From Brevundimonas sp. UBA7506 (GTDB lineage Bacteria; Pseudomonadota; Alphaproteobacteria; Caulobacterales; Caulobacteraceae), in NCBI RefSeq assembly GCF_002479495.1, contig NZ_DLNQ01000015.1, positions 382,969 to 446,968 on the forward strand: 64,000 nucleotides of DNA. The letters are read 5' to 3'. The notes under the pieces are model-generated. The model was given only the letters and a program-made list of their open reading frames with translations, was not told the origin of the DNA and ran no database searches. A program made the translations under genes and the position numbers. Below are positions 19,401 to 27,529 of this stretch, piece after piece. Position 1 is the first letter of the stretch, and each line of letters starts with the position of its first letter.

Positions 19401-19476
19401 GGAAGGGCCGCCAGGCGGGCACGGCGCGCCAGCGCGGCCCGGTTCCGGCGAACGGATCGAAGCGGCCCCCCGACAC
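16399..19476 (-). CDS. addB: Double-strand break repair protein AddB
   Basis: This is the partner of AddA. The alphaproteobacterial form has an inactivated helicase fold without Walker A (ILLPNRRAARAF takes its place) and a C-terminal nuclease, IMDFKTGGVPSGKQ, near residue 897. The start is set at the GTG at 19476, which begins VSGGRFDPFAGTGPRW two bases after the murU stop; the frame stays open further upstream but overlaps murU. That gives 1025 residues. The tight packing links DNA repair and cell-wall recycling genes in one transcription unit. Confidence 0.94.
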   Translation of the reverse strand: MSGGRFDPFAGTGPRWRAVPAWRPFLEDLAAGVLDWLGDQTPETLTDATILLPNRRAARAFSSALGKLAGDRPVLLPQVRPLGDLEEDEPPFAPGELGLDLPPAIAPLTRRFEMTRMIVEEFEPGMKPLRALEMADALGGFLDSCQLEEVPDLSRIAELAEQDLAAHWQDSARFLGLAVEAWPKRLEALGLVDSAWRRATLLRRLAEAWDARPPQQPVIAAGSTGTVPAAADVLAAVARAPQGVVVLPGLDLDLADGVWDRIDDQHPQAALKALLTRADISRDQVRPWFKPAVEPRIEARGLARQRLINEALRPAEATDDWRAEIARLRADAAEAGQAADPIAEGLKGLSALAVRAEEEAATAIALLMRETLETPGQTCALVTPDLDLSRRVEARLARWNIIPDASTGAPLSRMSAGVLVDLCARFIETPLKPQTLLGLIKHPLTRLDLGGSSLPDVASALEEHALRGPRPCDWAEVQKRLLKAAEPGRGGQSLPEWKAARLSGARALAARLEALAAEALATFAPTAAPDAAARALTALIEALAGQNAWAGPDGEAAASLLSALIDGGGSLGEVSRADFAALVAGLLGEETVRTGGATHPRLRILGAIEARLTRADRMILAGLEEGVWPRPAPVDPFLSRPMRKTLGLPTPERRLGQTAQDFVQAACADEAILIHCERRGGQPAVRSRWLWRLEMLTRGADAPATPVAIPAPAGLAEWTRALDAPPPGAARFAPRPMPKPPVERRPRSLYVTRIERWVRDPYAIYAQWVLGLNIMDRPGASAEAMARGNAVHKAIERMTLMWPHVLPDDCEAQIEQLLIEELTAHGFEDAAMARETPLARNCARWLAGFEAERRARSVTLLIEQQGTMTFDAPAGPFTMKAYADRIEVGASGAAIMDFKTGGVPSGKQVKAGFAPQLTLTAAILADGGFKDTNGPVPADELTYVRVVGRKKAGEVAVRASGPEAAALGEAALEGLKKRVARFDHPDTPYVSWAAPQFMGNYGSNYDHLARVWEWHVVGGEEGDSE

Positions 19477-19478
19477 GG

Positions 19479-20204
19479 TCAGCCCTCGTCCTTCAGTCGC
19501 GCCTCGGCTTCGTCGCGAGCCTGAGGGTCGCCGACGTGCATCCAGTCGCCGTCCAGCACGCAGCCGAACAGGCGGCCCTTGGCGGCGGAAGCGCGCCACA
19601 GGGGGCTGAGCGAGAAGGGACCGTCGGGGCCTTGGTCGGCGTAGTCGGGGCGGGTGATGTGGACGCCCATATAGGCGAAGGGAGCGGAGGCGGCCTCGCC
19701 CCGGAAGGTCAGACGGCCGTCGTCGGCCAGGAAGAAATCGCCGCCGCCCTCGAAGCCGATGGCGCCGTCGCGTTTGGCCAGCAGCAGGGCGGCGTCCATG
19801 CGTTCGGGGTCCCACAGGCGGATCAGGTCTGCAAGGGCGTCGCCCCGGTCGATCCAGACGCTGTCGATATTGGCGACGAAGACGGGGGCGTCGCCGAGCA
19901 GGGGCCGCGCCTTCTTCAGGCCGCCGCCGGTTTCCAGCAGTTCGGCGCGTTCGTCGGAGATGACGACTGCTGGATGTGTGCGGGCGGCTAGATGGCTTTC
20001 CAGCCGGTCGGCGAACCAGTGGACGTTGACGACGGCCTTTTCCACGCTCGCCTCGGCCAGCCGGTCGAGGACGTGGTCGATCAGGGCACGGCCGCCGACC
20101 TCGACCAGGGCCTTGGGCCGGTCGTTGGTCAGGGGGCGCATCCGCGTGCCGAGCCCGGCGGCGAGGACCATCGCAGTCTTGGGGGCATTATGGGGAGCGG
20201 TCAT
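19479..20204 (-). CDS. murU: N-acetylmuramate alpha-1-phosphate uridylyltransferase-like nucleotidyltransferase
   Basis: This 241-residue sugar-phosphate nucleotidyltransferase has the signature MVLAAGLGTRMRPLTNDRPK near residue 12 and the metal-site aspartate in VANIDSVWID. Next to an AmgK-type sugar kinase gene it is most probably MurU, which makes UDP-MurNAc from MurNAc-1-phosphate. That is the recycling bypass around fosfomycin-sensitive MurA. The gene is downstream of amgK, but a family A repeat fills the 133-bp gap. Other sugar nucleotidyltransferase activities are possible from sequence alone. Confidence 0.88.
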   Translation of the reverse strand: MTAPHNAPKTAMVLAAGLGTRMRPLTNDRPKALVEVGGRALIDHVLDRLAEASVEKAVVNVHWFADRLESHLAARTHPAVVISDERAELLETGGGLKKARPLLGDAPVFVANIDSVWIDRGDALADLIRLWDPERMDAALLLAKRDGAIGFEGGGDFFLADDGRLTFRGEAASAPFAYMGVHITRPDYADQGPDGPFSLSPLWRASAAKGRLFGCVLDGDWMHVGDPQARDEAEARLKDEG

Positions 20205-20220
20205 GCGGCGTCTCCATGTC

Positions 20221-20324
20221 CGTCATTCCGGACGGCCCGAAGGGACGATCCGGAACCCAGGCGTCGGATGCCCGAAGCCGAGGCCTGGGTCCCGGCTCTT
20301 CGCTGCGCTGCGGCCGGGATGACG
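20221..20324. repeat. Intergenic palindromic repeat, family A copy 2
   Basis: A 104-bp element runs from CGTCATTCCGGACGG to GGCCGGGATGACG with internal GGAACCCAGGC and GCCTGGGTCCC segments. It is the shortest copy of the family also seen at 6731-6859 and 53586-53700. It separates amgK from murU, co-directional minus-strand genes expected to be co-transcribed. Confidence 0.83.
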
Positions 20325-20337
20325 GAGGGTCTCAAGA

Positions 20338-21426
20338 TCATCGACGCACATCCTCCGGCACGTGGCGGTACATCCAGGCGGCGACGGCTTCGAGGCCGGG
20401 CGCCTTCAGGTTGGCGTTCAGGTGGGCCCACATGCGGGGCATGAAGGCGGCGTATTTGGGCTTGGCGTCTCGGGCGATCAGGCGGGCGAAGATACCCAGA
20501 ATCCGCGCCTCGTTCAGGGCGGCCAGACCCTTGTAGGCCGCCATGAAGGCCTCGCGGTCGGTCTCGGGCCGCAGGGTGAAGTAGTGGTCGAGCGCCAGGG
20601 CCTCCAAGTCGGGCGAGACGTTGCGGCGGGCGTCCTGCAACAGGGAGTGGAGGTCCCACGACGGGTGGGCCTTCACCGCGTCCTGGAAGTCGATCAGGCC
20701 GACCGAGGCGGCGCCGGTCCGGCCGTCCAGTCGGATCAGGTTTTCGGCGTGATAGTCGCGGTGGGCCATGACGGCGGCGCCCGCCTCGCCCGCCTTCGTG
20801 ATCGGGGCCCAGACGGCGCGCCATTCGGCGACGGCGTCGTCATCGAAGGCCAGCGACGGGATCAGCTTCGGCAGCCATTCGACGAAGAGGTCGGCCCCGC
20901 CCTGCAGCGCCGGCTGGTCATAGGTCAGCAGGGGCCAGTCGCCAGCGGTGCCGGTCAAAACGTCGGGCGTCGGGGCGGCGTGCAGGACGGCCAGGGCCTC
21001 GACGGCGGCGCGGTACAGCGGGGCTTCCTCGGCGCCCTCGTTGATGACCTTGGCGAACAGGGCGTCGCCGAAATCCTCGATCACGGCCAGGCCGTTCGGG
21101 GCGTCGACGGCGACGATCTCGGGGGCGGATAGGCCGAGGGATTTGAGGTGGGCGGCTACGGCGGCGAAGGCCTCGATGCGACCGGCGGACAGGCGGGCGA
21201 CGGCGTTCCAGCCGTGGGCGTGGCGCTGTTCCGGCGTCCACGATGGATCGCAGGGCTGGCTCTCGGCGGCGGGGGCCTGATCCATCAGCATCAGGCTGGC
21301 GCCCGAGGCCGTGGTCAGGCGCTCATAGCGACGCGTCGAGGCGTCGCCGGGCAGGGGCGCGCGGGCGGCTTCGGCCAGGCCGGCCGAGCGCAGAAAATCG
21401 AGACGGAGGGCTTCGCGGTCAGACAT
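20338..21426 (-). CDS. amgK: N-acetylmuramate/N-acetylglucosamine kinase AmgK-like phosphotransferase
   Basis: This 362-residue aminoglycoside-phosphotransferase-fold kinase has the catalytic loop MAHRDYHAENLIR and the metal-binding motif GLIDFQDA. With tsaE upstream and murU downstream, the order matches the tsaE-amgK-murU cluster of Caulobacter and Pseudomonas relatives. There AmgK phosphorylates MurNAc/GlcNAc at the anomeric position for peptidoglycan recycling. It overlaps the 3' end of tsaE by 8 nt. Function is inferred from fold and context together. Confidence 0.9.
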   Translation of the reverse strand: MSDREALRLDFLRSAGLAEAARAPLPGDASTRRYERLTTASGASLMLMDQAPAAESQPCDPSWTPEQRHAHGWNAVARLSAGRIEAFAAVAAHLKSLGLSAPEIVAVDAPNGLAVIEDFGDALFAKVINEGAEEAPLYRAAVEALAVLHAAPTPDVLTGTAGDWPLLTYDQPALQGGADLFVEWLPKLIPSLAFDDDAVAEWRAVWAPITKAGEAGAAVMAHRDYHAENLIRLDGRTGAASVGLIDFQDAVKAHPSWDLHSLLQDARRNVSPDLEALALDHYFTLRPETDREAFMAAYKGLAALNEARILGIFARLIARDAKPKYAAFMPRMWAHLNANLKAPGLEAVAAWMYRHVPEDVRR

Positions 21427-21880
21427 GGACTTCCTTCAGTTTCGCTTCCCACGACCCTGCGCCAGAAACGGTCGCAAGCCGGCCTTCGCCGTCTTCGGCG
21501 ATGGTGATGCTCAGCCGGTCAGGGCCGAGCATCCGGCCTGGGTACTCGCCCAGACGCTCTGGCCATTCGATCAGGGCGCAGCCTTCGTCCAGAGCCTCGT
21601 CCAACCCGATCTCAAAGGCTTCTTCGGGGCGGCTGAGACGGTAAAGGTCGAAATGGGCGACGGGCGGATCGCTCTCGTAGAACTGGACCAGGGTGAAGGT
21701 CGGCGACGGCACGTCCTCGTCGGGCGAGGTCAGGGCGCGGATCAGGCCGCGCGCCAAGGTCGACTTGCCCATGCCCAGCGGGCCGTAGAGCAGGACGGCC
21801 TCGCCGGGCTCCAGCAGGGGGGCGATGGCTTCACCAAGGCGGGTCGTGGCCTCGGCGTCGATCAGTTCAAAGGTCGTCAT
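21419..21880 (-). CDS. tsaE: tRNA (adenosine(37)-N6)-threonylcarbamoyltransferase complex ATPase TsaE
   Basis: The 153-residue ATPase works with TsaB and TsaD to form t6A37 on tRNAs that read ANN codons. The Walker A motif is LYGPLGMGKSTLARGLIRAL (residues about 31-50). The later motifs SPTFTLVQFYES and HFDLYRL are diagnostic for TsaE. The length is usual. It overlaps the acyltransferase gene upstream (4 nt) and amgK downstream (8 nt), so all are probably co-translated. Confidence 0.95.
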   Translation of the reverse strand: MTTFELIDAEATTRLGEAIAPLLEPGEAVLLYGPLGMGKSTLARGLIRALTSPDEDVPSPTFTLVQFYESDPPVAHFDLYRLSRPEEAFEIGLDEALDEGCALIEWPERLGEYPGRMLGPDRLSITIAEDGEGRLATVSGAGSWEAKLKEVHV

Positions 21881-22716
21881 GCGAACACCGCGTCGGGGTC
21901 GGCGGCCAGGGTGCGCTCGACAAAGGTCTTCAGCGCCTCGGTGACCCTGGCGGCGTCCACGTCCAGGCGTTCGGACGGAATGGGATGGCCGACGCTGAGG
22001 TCGAACGCGCGGCCCTGCTTGTTCAGCAGCTCATGGAAGAGGGTGATGTCGCGCAGTTCCTGGGAGAAACGGTCGAACAGGTGGAAGAGGCGGCTGGACG
22101 GCCCGGCGACATGGATGGGGACCACGGGGGCCTCGTATTTGCGCGCCAGCGAGGCGGCGGTCGTGGCCCATTCGGGGTCGGTCAGGCGGCCTTGCTCGTC
22201 CACACGGGCCAGACGGCCGGCGGGGAACATGACGACGCAACGCTCGGCCTCGAAGGCTTTTTTCGCCGACAGCAGGGTGGCGCGGGTCTTTTCGCGGGTG
22301 CGCTTGGCCGTGACCCATTCGACCGGGACGACGGTTTCTGACAGGCGGGGCGAGACGCGAAGCGCGTCGGCGTTGGCGAAATAGATCAGATCGTCGCGCA
22401 CGGTGCGCAGGGCGTCGTGCACGGCCAGGCCGTCGGCGATGCCGGTCGGGTGGTTGCAGATGACCAGGCAGCGGCCCGTGGCGGGCAGACGGTTCAGGTT
22501 CTGCGTCTCGACCGTCAGTTCCAGCAGGTTGGAGACATAGTCCAGGGCCTCGCGCCCGGCCATCGGGCCAATGGCGTCGGCCATGCGCCGGGCCTTGGCG
22601 TAGTCGAGCAACCCATAGAGGGCGGGGCGAACCAGCGGCCAGGCGGCGGAACGCGTCAGGCGCGGCGCGCGCTCGGCGATCAGCACGTCGACGATATGGG
22701 GCGAGGCGGGACTCAT
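21877..22716 (-). CDS. Lysophospholipid acyltransferase family protein (PlsC-like)
   Basis: From the ATG at 22716 the product is 279 residues; an in-frame upstream start adds 12 Pro/Ala-rich residues and is less likely. The acyltransferase block I reads VICNHPTGIADG, the His-Asp pair being spaced by five rather than four residues, as in a hemolysin-like PlsC subgroup. Block III-like FPAGRLARVD and block IV-like VVPIHVAG follow. It probably acylates lysophosphatidic acid or a related acceptor at the inner membrane. It heads the minus-strand unit leading to tsaE, amgK and murU. Confidence 0.82.
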   Translation of the reverse strand: MSPASPHIVDVLIAERAPRLTRSAAWPLVRPALYGLLDYAKARRMADAIGPMAGREALDYVSNLLELTVETQNLNRLPATGRCLVICNHPTGIADGLAVHDALRTVRDDLIYFANADALRVSPRLSETVVPVEWVTAKRTREKTRATLLSAKKAFEAERCVVMFPAGRLARVDEQGRLTDPEWATTAASLARKYEAPVVPIHVAGPSSRLFHLFDRFSQELRDITLFHELLNKQGRAFDLSVGHPIPSERLDVDAARVTEALKTFVERTLAADPDAVFA

Positions 22717-22819
22717 GACCCTGCTTGTCGCCGCTCCCGGCGGCGGCGGCAAGCGGCTTGGCGCGCGGGATTCGACGGCCTATCAATCCTGCGACGCTGT
22801 TTCAGGGATGGGTTAGAAG

Positions 22820-24913
22820 ATGCAATCACGCTGGATGCTGGCCGCCGCTTTCGGCGCCTTGATGACGGCGGCTTCGCCCGCCATCGCCCTGAGTGAAGCG
22901 GTCCAGACCGCTGCTGCGCCTGCCGCCGAGGCACCCGCCGCCCGCGCTGGGCTCGGGGTCAAGGAGCTGGCGATGATGGAGCGGGTCAGCGATCCGCGCG
23001 TCTCGCCCGATGGTCGCCGCATCCTCTACGCTGTGCGCACCACCGACTGGGACGGCAACAAGGGCGTCAACGCCCTGTGGCTGGCCGAGGCCGATGGGGC
23101 GGCGCCGCCGCGCAAGCTGGCGATTTCCGAGGGCGGCGTCTCGGGCGCGCGCTGGGCGCCGGACGGTCAGGCCATCTATTTCCTGTCCTCGCGCGGCGGA
23201 TCGAACCAGGTCTGGCGCGCCGATCGTGAGGGCATGGCGGCGACCCAGGTGACGACCCTGCCGATCGAGGTCTCGGGCTTCCGCATCGCCGAAGACGGGC
23301 GTTCGCTGATCCTGGCGGTCTCGGTCTTCACCGACTGCGCCACCTTGCAATGCGTCAAGGACCGGCTGGCCGAGCGGGCCAAGAGCGGGCTTCAGGCCTA
23401 TGACCGCCTGCCGCTGCGGGTGTTCGACCGCTGGGCCGACGGGCGTCGCACCCACCTGTTCAGCCAGCCGCTGAACGGCTCTGGCCTGGCCGGCGGCGAG
23501 GCGCGTGACCTGATGCCGGGTCTGGACGCCGACGTGGCGGCGGGCGACGGCGACTTCACCCTGTCGCGCGATGGCAAGACCCTGATCTACAGCACCCAGA
23601 AGCAGGGCGCGGGCGAGCCGTTCACCAACAACAGCGACCTCTACCGCGTGTCGCTGGACCGCGGCGCCCCGGTCAACCTGACCGAGGGCAACAAGGGCGC
23701 GGACGGCAATCCGGCCTTCTCGCCGGACGGTCGTCGCCTGGCCTGGCTGGCCTCGCCGCGCGAGAACGTCGGGGGGGATCAGGCCGTGGTCATGATCGCC
23801 GACGCCAGCGGCGACAACGCCCGGCAACTGACCCGCTGGGATCGCGGGCCGTCGGGCCTGACCTGGCGCTCGGACGGTCGCGCCCTCTACGTCACCGCCG
23901 CGGATGAAGGTCAGAACCGCCTGTTCGAGATCGACGCCCGCACCGGTGCGGTGAAGGCCCTGACCGGCGACGGCGCGGTCAACGCCTTCGACGAGGCGGC
24001 AGGCGTCGTGGCCTACGCCCATGACAGTTTCACCGCCCCGACCCAGGTCTTTGTGGCGAAGAACGGCGGCGCGGCGCGTCAGGCGACCCGGCACAACGCC
24101 GAGGTTCTGGTGCGCCTGGACCTGCCGGAGGCCGAGCCTCTCAGCTTCGCTGGCTGGAACAACGAGACGGCGCACGGCTGGGTGTTCAAACCGGCTGGCT
24201 ATGTCGAGGGCCGCCAGTATCCGGCGGTTTATCTGATCCACGGCGGGCCCAAGTCGCCGTGGACCGAGAGCTGGTCCTATCGCTGGAATCCGCAGGTCTA
24301 TACGGCGGCCGGCTATGCGGTGGTGATGGTCAACTTCCACGGCTCGCCGGGCTATGGCCAGGCCTTCACCGACGCCATCAACGATCACTGGGGCGACCGC
24401 CCGCTGGAGGACCTGCAGAAGGGCTGGCAGGCCGCGCTGTCGGCCAATCCGTGGATCGACGGCGACCGGGCCTGCGCGCTCGGCGCCTCCTACGGCGGCT
24501 ATATGGTCAACACCATCGCGGGCAAGTGGAACGGGCCGTGGCGCTGCCTGGTCAACCACGCCGGGGTGTTCGACGTGCCTCAGCTGATGAACGCCATGGA
24601 CATCGGCAACTTCATCCACGAGTTCGGCGGCCCCAGCTGGACGCGCAAGGACCTGTACGACGCCTTCAACCCCGAGACCTATGTCGCGGACTGGAGAAAG
24701 CCCATGCTGGTGCTGCACGGATCCAAGGACTTCCGCGTGCCGATGGAGCAGGGTCTGGCCACCTTCTCGGCCCTGCAGCGCGAGGGCATTCCCAGCCGCT
24801 TCGTCCACGTGCCGGACGAGAACCACTGGGTGCTGAAGCCCCGGACCTGGGTCGACTGGCAGCAGGAGATCCTGGACTGGACCGCGCGCTGGACGGCGGA
24901 GGGGCAGAACTAA
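22820..24913 (+). CDS. S9 family peptidase (prolyl oligopeptidase superfamily), copy 1
   Basis: This exported 697-residue serine peptidase has a signal peptide in the first 25 residues. A WD40-like beta-propeller fills roughly residues 50-430, with repeats such as NPAFSPDGRRLAWL. The C-terminal alpha/beta hydrolase domain has nucleophile GASYGGYM, an aspartate in LHGSKDFRVP and a histidine in PDENHWVLKP. It resembles periplasmic DPP/acylaminoacyl peptidases. A closely similar gene lies 71 bp downstream in the same direction, so the pair looks like a tandem duplication. Confidence 0.95.
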   Translation: MQSRWMLAAAFGALMTAASPAIALSEAVQTAAAPAAEAPAARAGLGVKELAMMERVSDPRVSPDGRRILYAVRTTDWDGNKGVNALWLAEADGAAPPRKLAISEGGVSGARWAPDGQAIYFLSSRGGSNQVWRADREGMAATQVTTLPIEVSGFRIAEDGRSLILAVSVFTDCATLQCVKDRLAERAKSGLQAYDRLPLRVFDRWADGRRTHLFSQPLNGSGLAGGEARDLMPGLDADVAAGDGDFTLSRDGKTLIYSTQKQGAGEPFTNNSDLYRVSLDRGAPVNLTEGNKGADGNPAFSPDGRRLAWLASPRENVGGDQAVVMIADASGDNARQLTRWDRGPSGLTWRSDGRALYVTAADEGQNRLFEIDARTGAVKALTGDGAVNAFDEAAGVVAYAHDSFTAPTQVFVAKNGGAARQATRHNAEVLVRLDLPEAEPLSFAGWNNETAHGWVFKPAGYVEGRQYPAVYLIHGGPKSPWTESWSYRWNPQVYTAAGYAVVMVNFHGSPGYGQAFTDAINDHWGDRPLEDLQKGWQAALSANPWIDGDRACALGASYGGYMVNTIAGKWNGPWRCLVNHAGVFDVPQLMNAMDIGNFIHEFGGPSWTRKDLYDAFNPETYVADWRKPMLVLHGSKDFRVPMEQGLATFSALQREGIPSRFVHVPDENHWVLKPRTWVDWQQEILDWTARWTAEGQN

Positions 24914-24984
24914 AACGGGACTTTGCGGGCGGCGCATGGGGGTATAGGCCTTCGGGCAGATCGAAATCCGCTTGAGGAGCGTCC

Positions 24985-27429
24985 ATGCGCCGCCTGCCCC
25001 ATCTTCTGTCTGGCCTCAGCGCCGTCGCCCTGCTGACGGCCTCGGCCCTGCCGGCCCTGGCCGAGGCGCCCGCGCCCGCCGCAGTCTCGGCGCCGGCGGC
25101 GTCGAACGCCTTCACCTATCAAGACATGATCTCGGCCAACCGGCTGGGCGATCCGCAGGTGTCGCCGGACGGCGAGTGGGTGGTCTATGCCCTGACCCAG
25201 ACCGACGTGGCGGCCAACCGCCGCTCCAGCGCCCTCTACATCCTGAGCCTGAAGGGCGAGGGCGAGGCGCAGAAGCTGGCCATTTCCGAAGGCGGCGCCA
25301 ACACCGCGCGCTGGGGCGCTGACGGCAAGCTCTACTTCCTGTCCGGCCGCTCGGGCTCGAGTCAGGTCTGGGTCTCGGCCGACAAGGGCGCGACGGCCAC
25401 GCAAGTCACGAGCCTGCCGACCGACGTCAACGCCTATCGCGTCAATGGCGCCGGCGACGCGTTGGCCGTCTCCCTGGCCGTCTATCCTGAAGCGCCCGAT
25501 CTGAACGCCTCGGTCGAGCGCGCCAAGGCCGCCGCCGAAGTGAAATCGACGGGTCAGGTCTATGACCGGATGTTCGTGCGCCACTGGGACACCTGGAGCG
25601 ACCACACCCAGAACCACCTCTTCGTCCAGACCATCGGCGCTGACGGCAAGGCCGGCGGCGACCCGGTCTGGGTCACCAAGGGCTTTGACGGCGACACCCC
25701 CTCCAAGCCCTTCGGCGACGAGAGCGAGTTCGTCTTCGCCCCGGACGGGCAATCGCTGGTCTTCTCGGCCCGCAAGGCCGGGAACAGCGAGCCGTGGAGC
25801 ACGAACTTCGACCTCTACAGCGTTGCGGTTTCTGCCCCGGGCCAACTGACCAATCTGACTGAGAGCAACCCCGCCTGGGACACCGGCCCGGTCTTCTCGC
25901 CGGACGGCCAGACCCTGGCCTATCGCGCCATGGCCCGTCCGGGTTTCGAGGCCGACAAGTTCTCGATCTTCCTGCGTGACGTGGCTACCGGCCAGACGCG
26001 CCAGATCGCGGCCAACTGGGATCGCTCGGCCGACGGCCTGCAATGGTCCAAGGACGGCAAGACCCTCTACACGACCGCCGGCGACGTCGGTCAGACCCGC
26101 CTGTTCGCCATTGATGCGCGCAACGGCTCCGTCATGCCCCTGACCGGCGAAGGTCATGTCTCGGCCTTCGGCCAGACGCCATCGGGCTTCGTCATGGCGG
26201 TCGACACCCTGACCTCGCCCAGCGACCTCTATTTCAAGACCTGGCGTGGCCGCGAGATGCCGCGTCGCCTGACCAATGTGAACCCGCAGCTGGCCAACAA
26301 GGCCTTCGGCCAGTTCGAGCAGTTCAGCTTCCCCGGCTGGAACGACGAGACGGTGCACGGCTTCGTCATCAAGCCGGCTGACTATGTCGAAGGTCAGAAG
26401 TATCCGGTCGCCTTCCTGATCCATGGCGGGCCGCAGGGCTCGTTCGGCAATAGCTGGTCCTACCGCTGGAACCCCGAGACCTATGCGGGCGCCGGCTATG
26501 CGGTGGTGATGATCGATTTCCACGGTTCGACCGGCTACGGCCAGGAGTTCACCGACGCGATCAGCCAGCACTGGGGCGACCGCCCGCTGGAAGACCTGCA
26601 GAAAGGCTGGGCGGCGGCTCAGGCCAAGTACGGCTTCCTGGACGGGAACAACGCCTGCGCGCTGGGCGCTTCCTATGGCGGCTATATGATCAACTGGATC
26701 GCCGGCAACTGGTCCGATGCGTTCAAGTGCCTGGTCAACCATGACGGGGTCTTCGACACCTTCGGCATGGGCTATTCGACCGAGGAGCTGTGGTTCACCG
26801 AGTGGGAATACGGCGGCACGCCGTGGGAGAACCCGGAGGGCTATCAGAAGTTCAACCCGGCCAACCACGTGCAGAACTGGAAGACGCCGATGCTGGTGGT
26901 CCAGGGCGACCTCGACTACCGCATCCCGACGGCGCAAGGGTTGTCGACCTTCACCGCCCTGCAACGTCGCGGCATCGACAGCCGGCTCGTCTTCTTCCCC
27001 AACGAGAACCACTGGGTGCTGAAGCCGGCCAACAGCCTGCAGTGGCACAACGAGGTCTTCGGCTGGCTGGACAAGCATCTGGCCAAGTGGGGCCGGACAT
27101 TCGACCAAAGAGAAGGGCGCGGCCAGCGACGGCCGCGCCCTTTGTCGTTTTGGACTGGTGGGTCAGTGGGCGGCGTAGGCCTGGGTCAGCTGGACGTAAC
27201 GGCCATGCTCGCGCTCGGTCATGCAGCGCGGGGTGGTCCAGCCCTGACCCGCGGCCTTGGCCTCGACGGCTTCGCGCGCGGTCATGAAGACCGGCTCGGC
27301 GCCATACTGCCGGGTGAAGGCGGTGCGGGTGGCGGCGTCGGTCTCGCAGATCAACACCACGCGCTGCGGCTGGACGGCCGAGACGCGCGTCGGCTGCGGC
27401 CTCTGGCTCCGCGGACTCTGTTCGGGTGA
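24985..27429 (+). CDS. S9 family peptidase, copy 2, with an apparently lost stop codon
   Basis: This is a paralogue of the preceding gene: signal peptide, beta-propeller, and catalytic domain with GASYGGYM, VQGDLDYRIP and PNENHWVLKP. The family-like part ends near residue 701 (GWLDKHLAK), matching the 697-residue paralogue. Codon 702 at 27088-27090 is TGG, one base from TGA or TAG. The frame then continues 112 residues as low-complexity Gly/Arg-rich sequence, through a terminator hairpin and antisense to the next gene, to a stop at 27427-27429. The tail is probably not functional; a mutated stop or a sequence error explains it best. Confidence 0.88.
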   Translation: MRRLPHLLSGLSAVALLTASALPALAEAPAPAAVSAPAASNAFTYQDMISANRLGDPQVSPDGEWVVYALTQTDVAANRRSSALYILSLKGEGEAQKLAISEGGANTARWGADGKLYFLSGRSGSSQVWVSADKGATATQVTSLPTDVNAYRVNGAGDALAVSLAVYPEAPDLNASVERAKAAAEVKSTGQVYDRMFVRHWDTWSDHTQNHLFVQTIGADGKAGGDPVWVTKGFDGDTPSKPFGDESEFVFAPDGQSLVFSARKAGNSEPWSTNFDLYSVAVSAPGQLTNLTESNPAWDTGPVFSPDGQTLAYRAMARPGFEADKFSIFLRDVATGQTRQIAANWDRSADGLQWSKDGKTLYTTAGDVGQTRLFAIDARNGSVMPLTGEGHVSAFGQTPSGFVMAVDTLTSPSDLYFKTWRGREMPRRLTNVNPQLANKAFGQFEQFSFPGWNDETVHGFVIKPADYVEGQKYPVAFLIHGGPQGSFGNSWSYRWNPETYAGAGYAVVMIDFHGSTGYGQEFTDAISQHWGDRPLEDLQKGWAAAQAKYGFLDGNNACALGASYGGYMINWIAGNWSDAFKCLVNHDGVFDTFGMGYSTEELWFTEWEYGGTPWENPEGYQKFNPANHVQNWKTPMLVVQGDLDYRIPTAQGLSTFTALQRRGIDSRLVFFPNENHWVLKPANSLQWHNEVFGWLDKHLAKWGRTFDQREGRGQRRPRPLSFWTGGSVGGVGLGQLDVTAMLALGHAARGGPALTRGLGLDGFARGHEDRLGAILPGEGGAGGGVGLADQHHALRLDGRDARRLRPLAPRTLFG
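27115..27151. terminator. Bidirectional intrinsic terminator
   Basis: A perfect 10-bp stem GGGCGCGGCC/GGCCGCGCCC with a 6-nt loop is followed by TTTGTCGTTTT on the plus strand. It lies between the S9 peptidase and the convergent secreted-protein gene. The open frame of the S9 gene runs through it, which supports the view that the original stop was upstream. Confidence 0.87.
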
Positions 27430-27495
27430 CTGGGCCAGAACAGGCGCGGCTCCCGCGAGCAGCAGGGTCGAGACGGCGACGGCGATCAGGCGCAT
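27163..27495 (-). CDS. Small secreted hypothetical protein
   Basis: This is a 110-residue protein with signal peptide RLIAVAVSTLLLAGAAPVLA. A Gln/Ser/Pro/Arg-rich linker precedes a short domain with two cysteines (LICETDAA and PRCMTERE) that could pair. A GGGAGGAT ribosome site precedes the start. The family is not recognised. It is convergent with the S9 peptidase gene, whose extended frame overlaps it antisense. Its own signal peptide and ribosome site favour this being the real gene. Confidence 0.75.
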   Translation of the reverse strand: MRLIAVAVSTLLLAGAAPVLAQSPEQSPRSQRPQPTRVSAVQPQRVVLICETDAATRTAFTRQYGAEPVFMTAREAVEAKAAGQGWTTPRCMTEREHGRYVQLTQAYAAH

Positions 27496-27529
27496 GCGAT
27501 ATCCTCCCTTGGCCGGAATTCGCTCCGAC

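Noticed and set aside
17002..19524. 840-codon plus-strand frame antisense to addB
   Set aside because: Extreme Gly/Gln/Ala content and no motifs; a codon-bias shadow.
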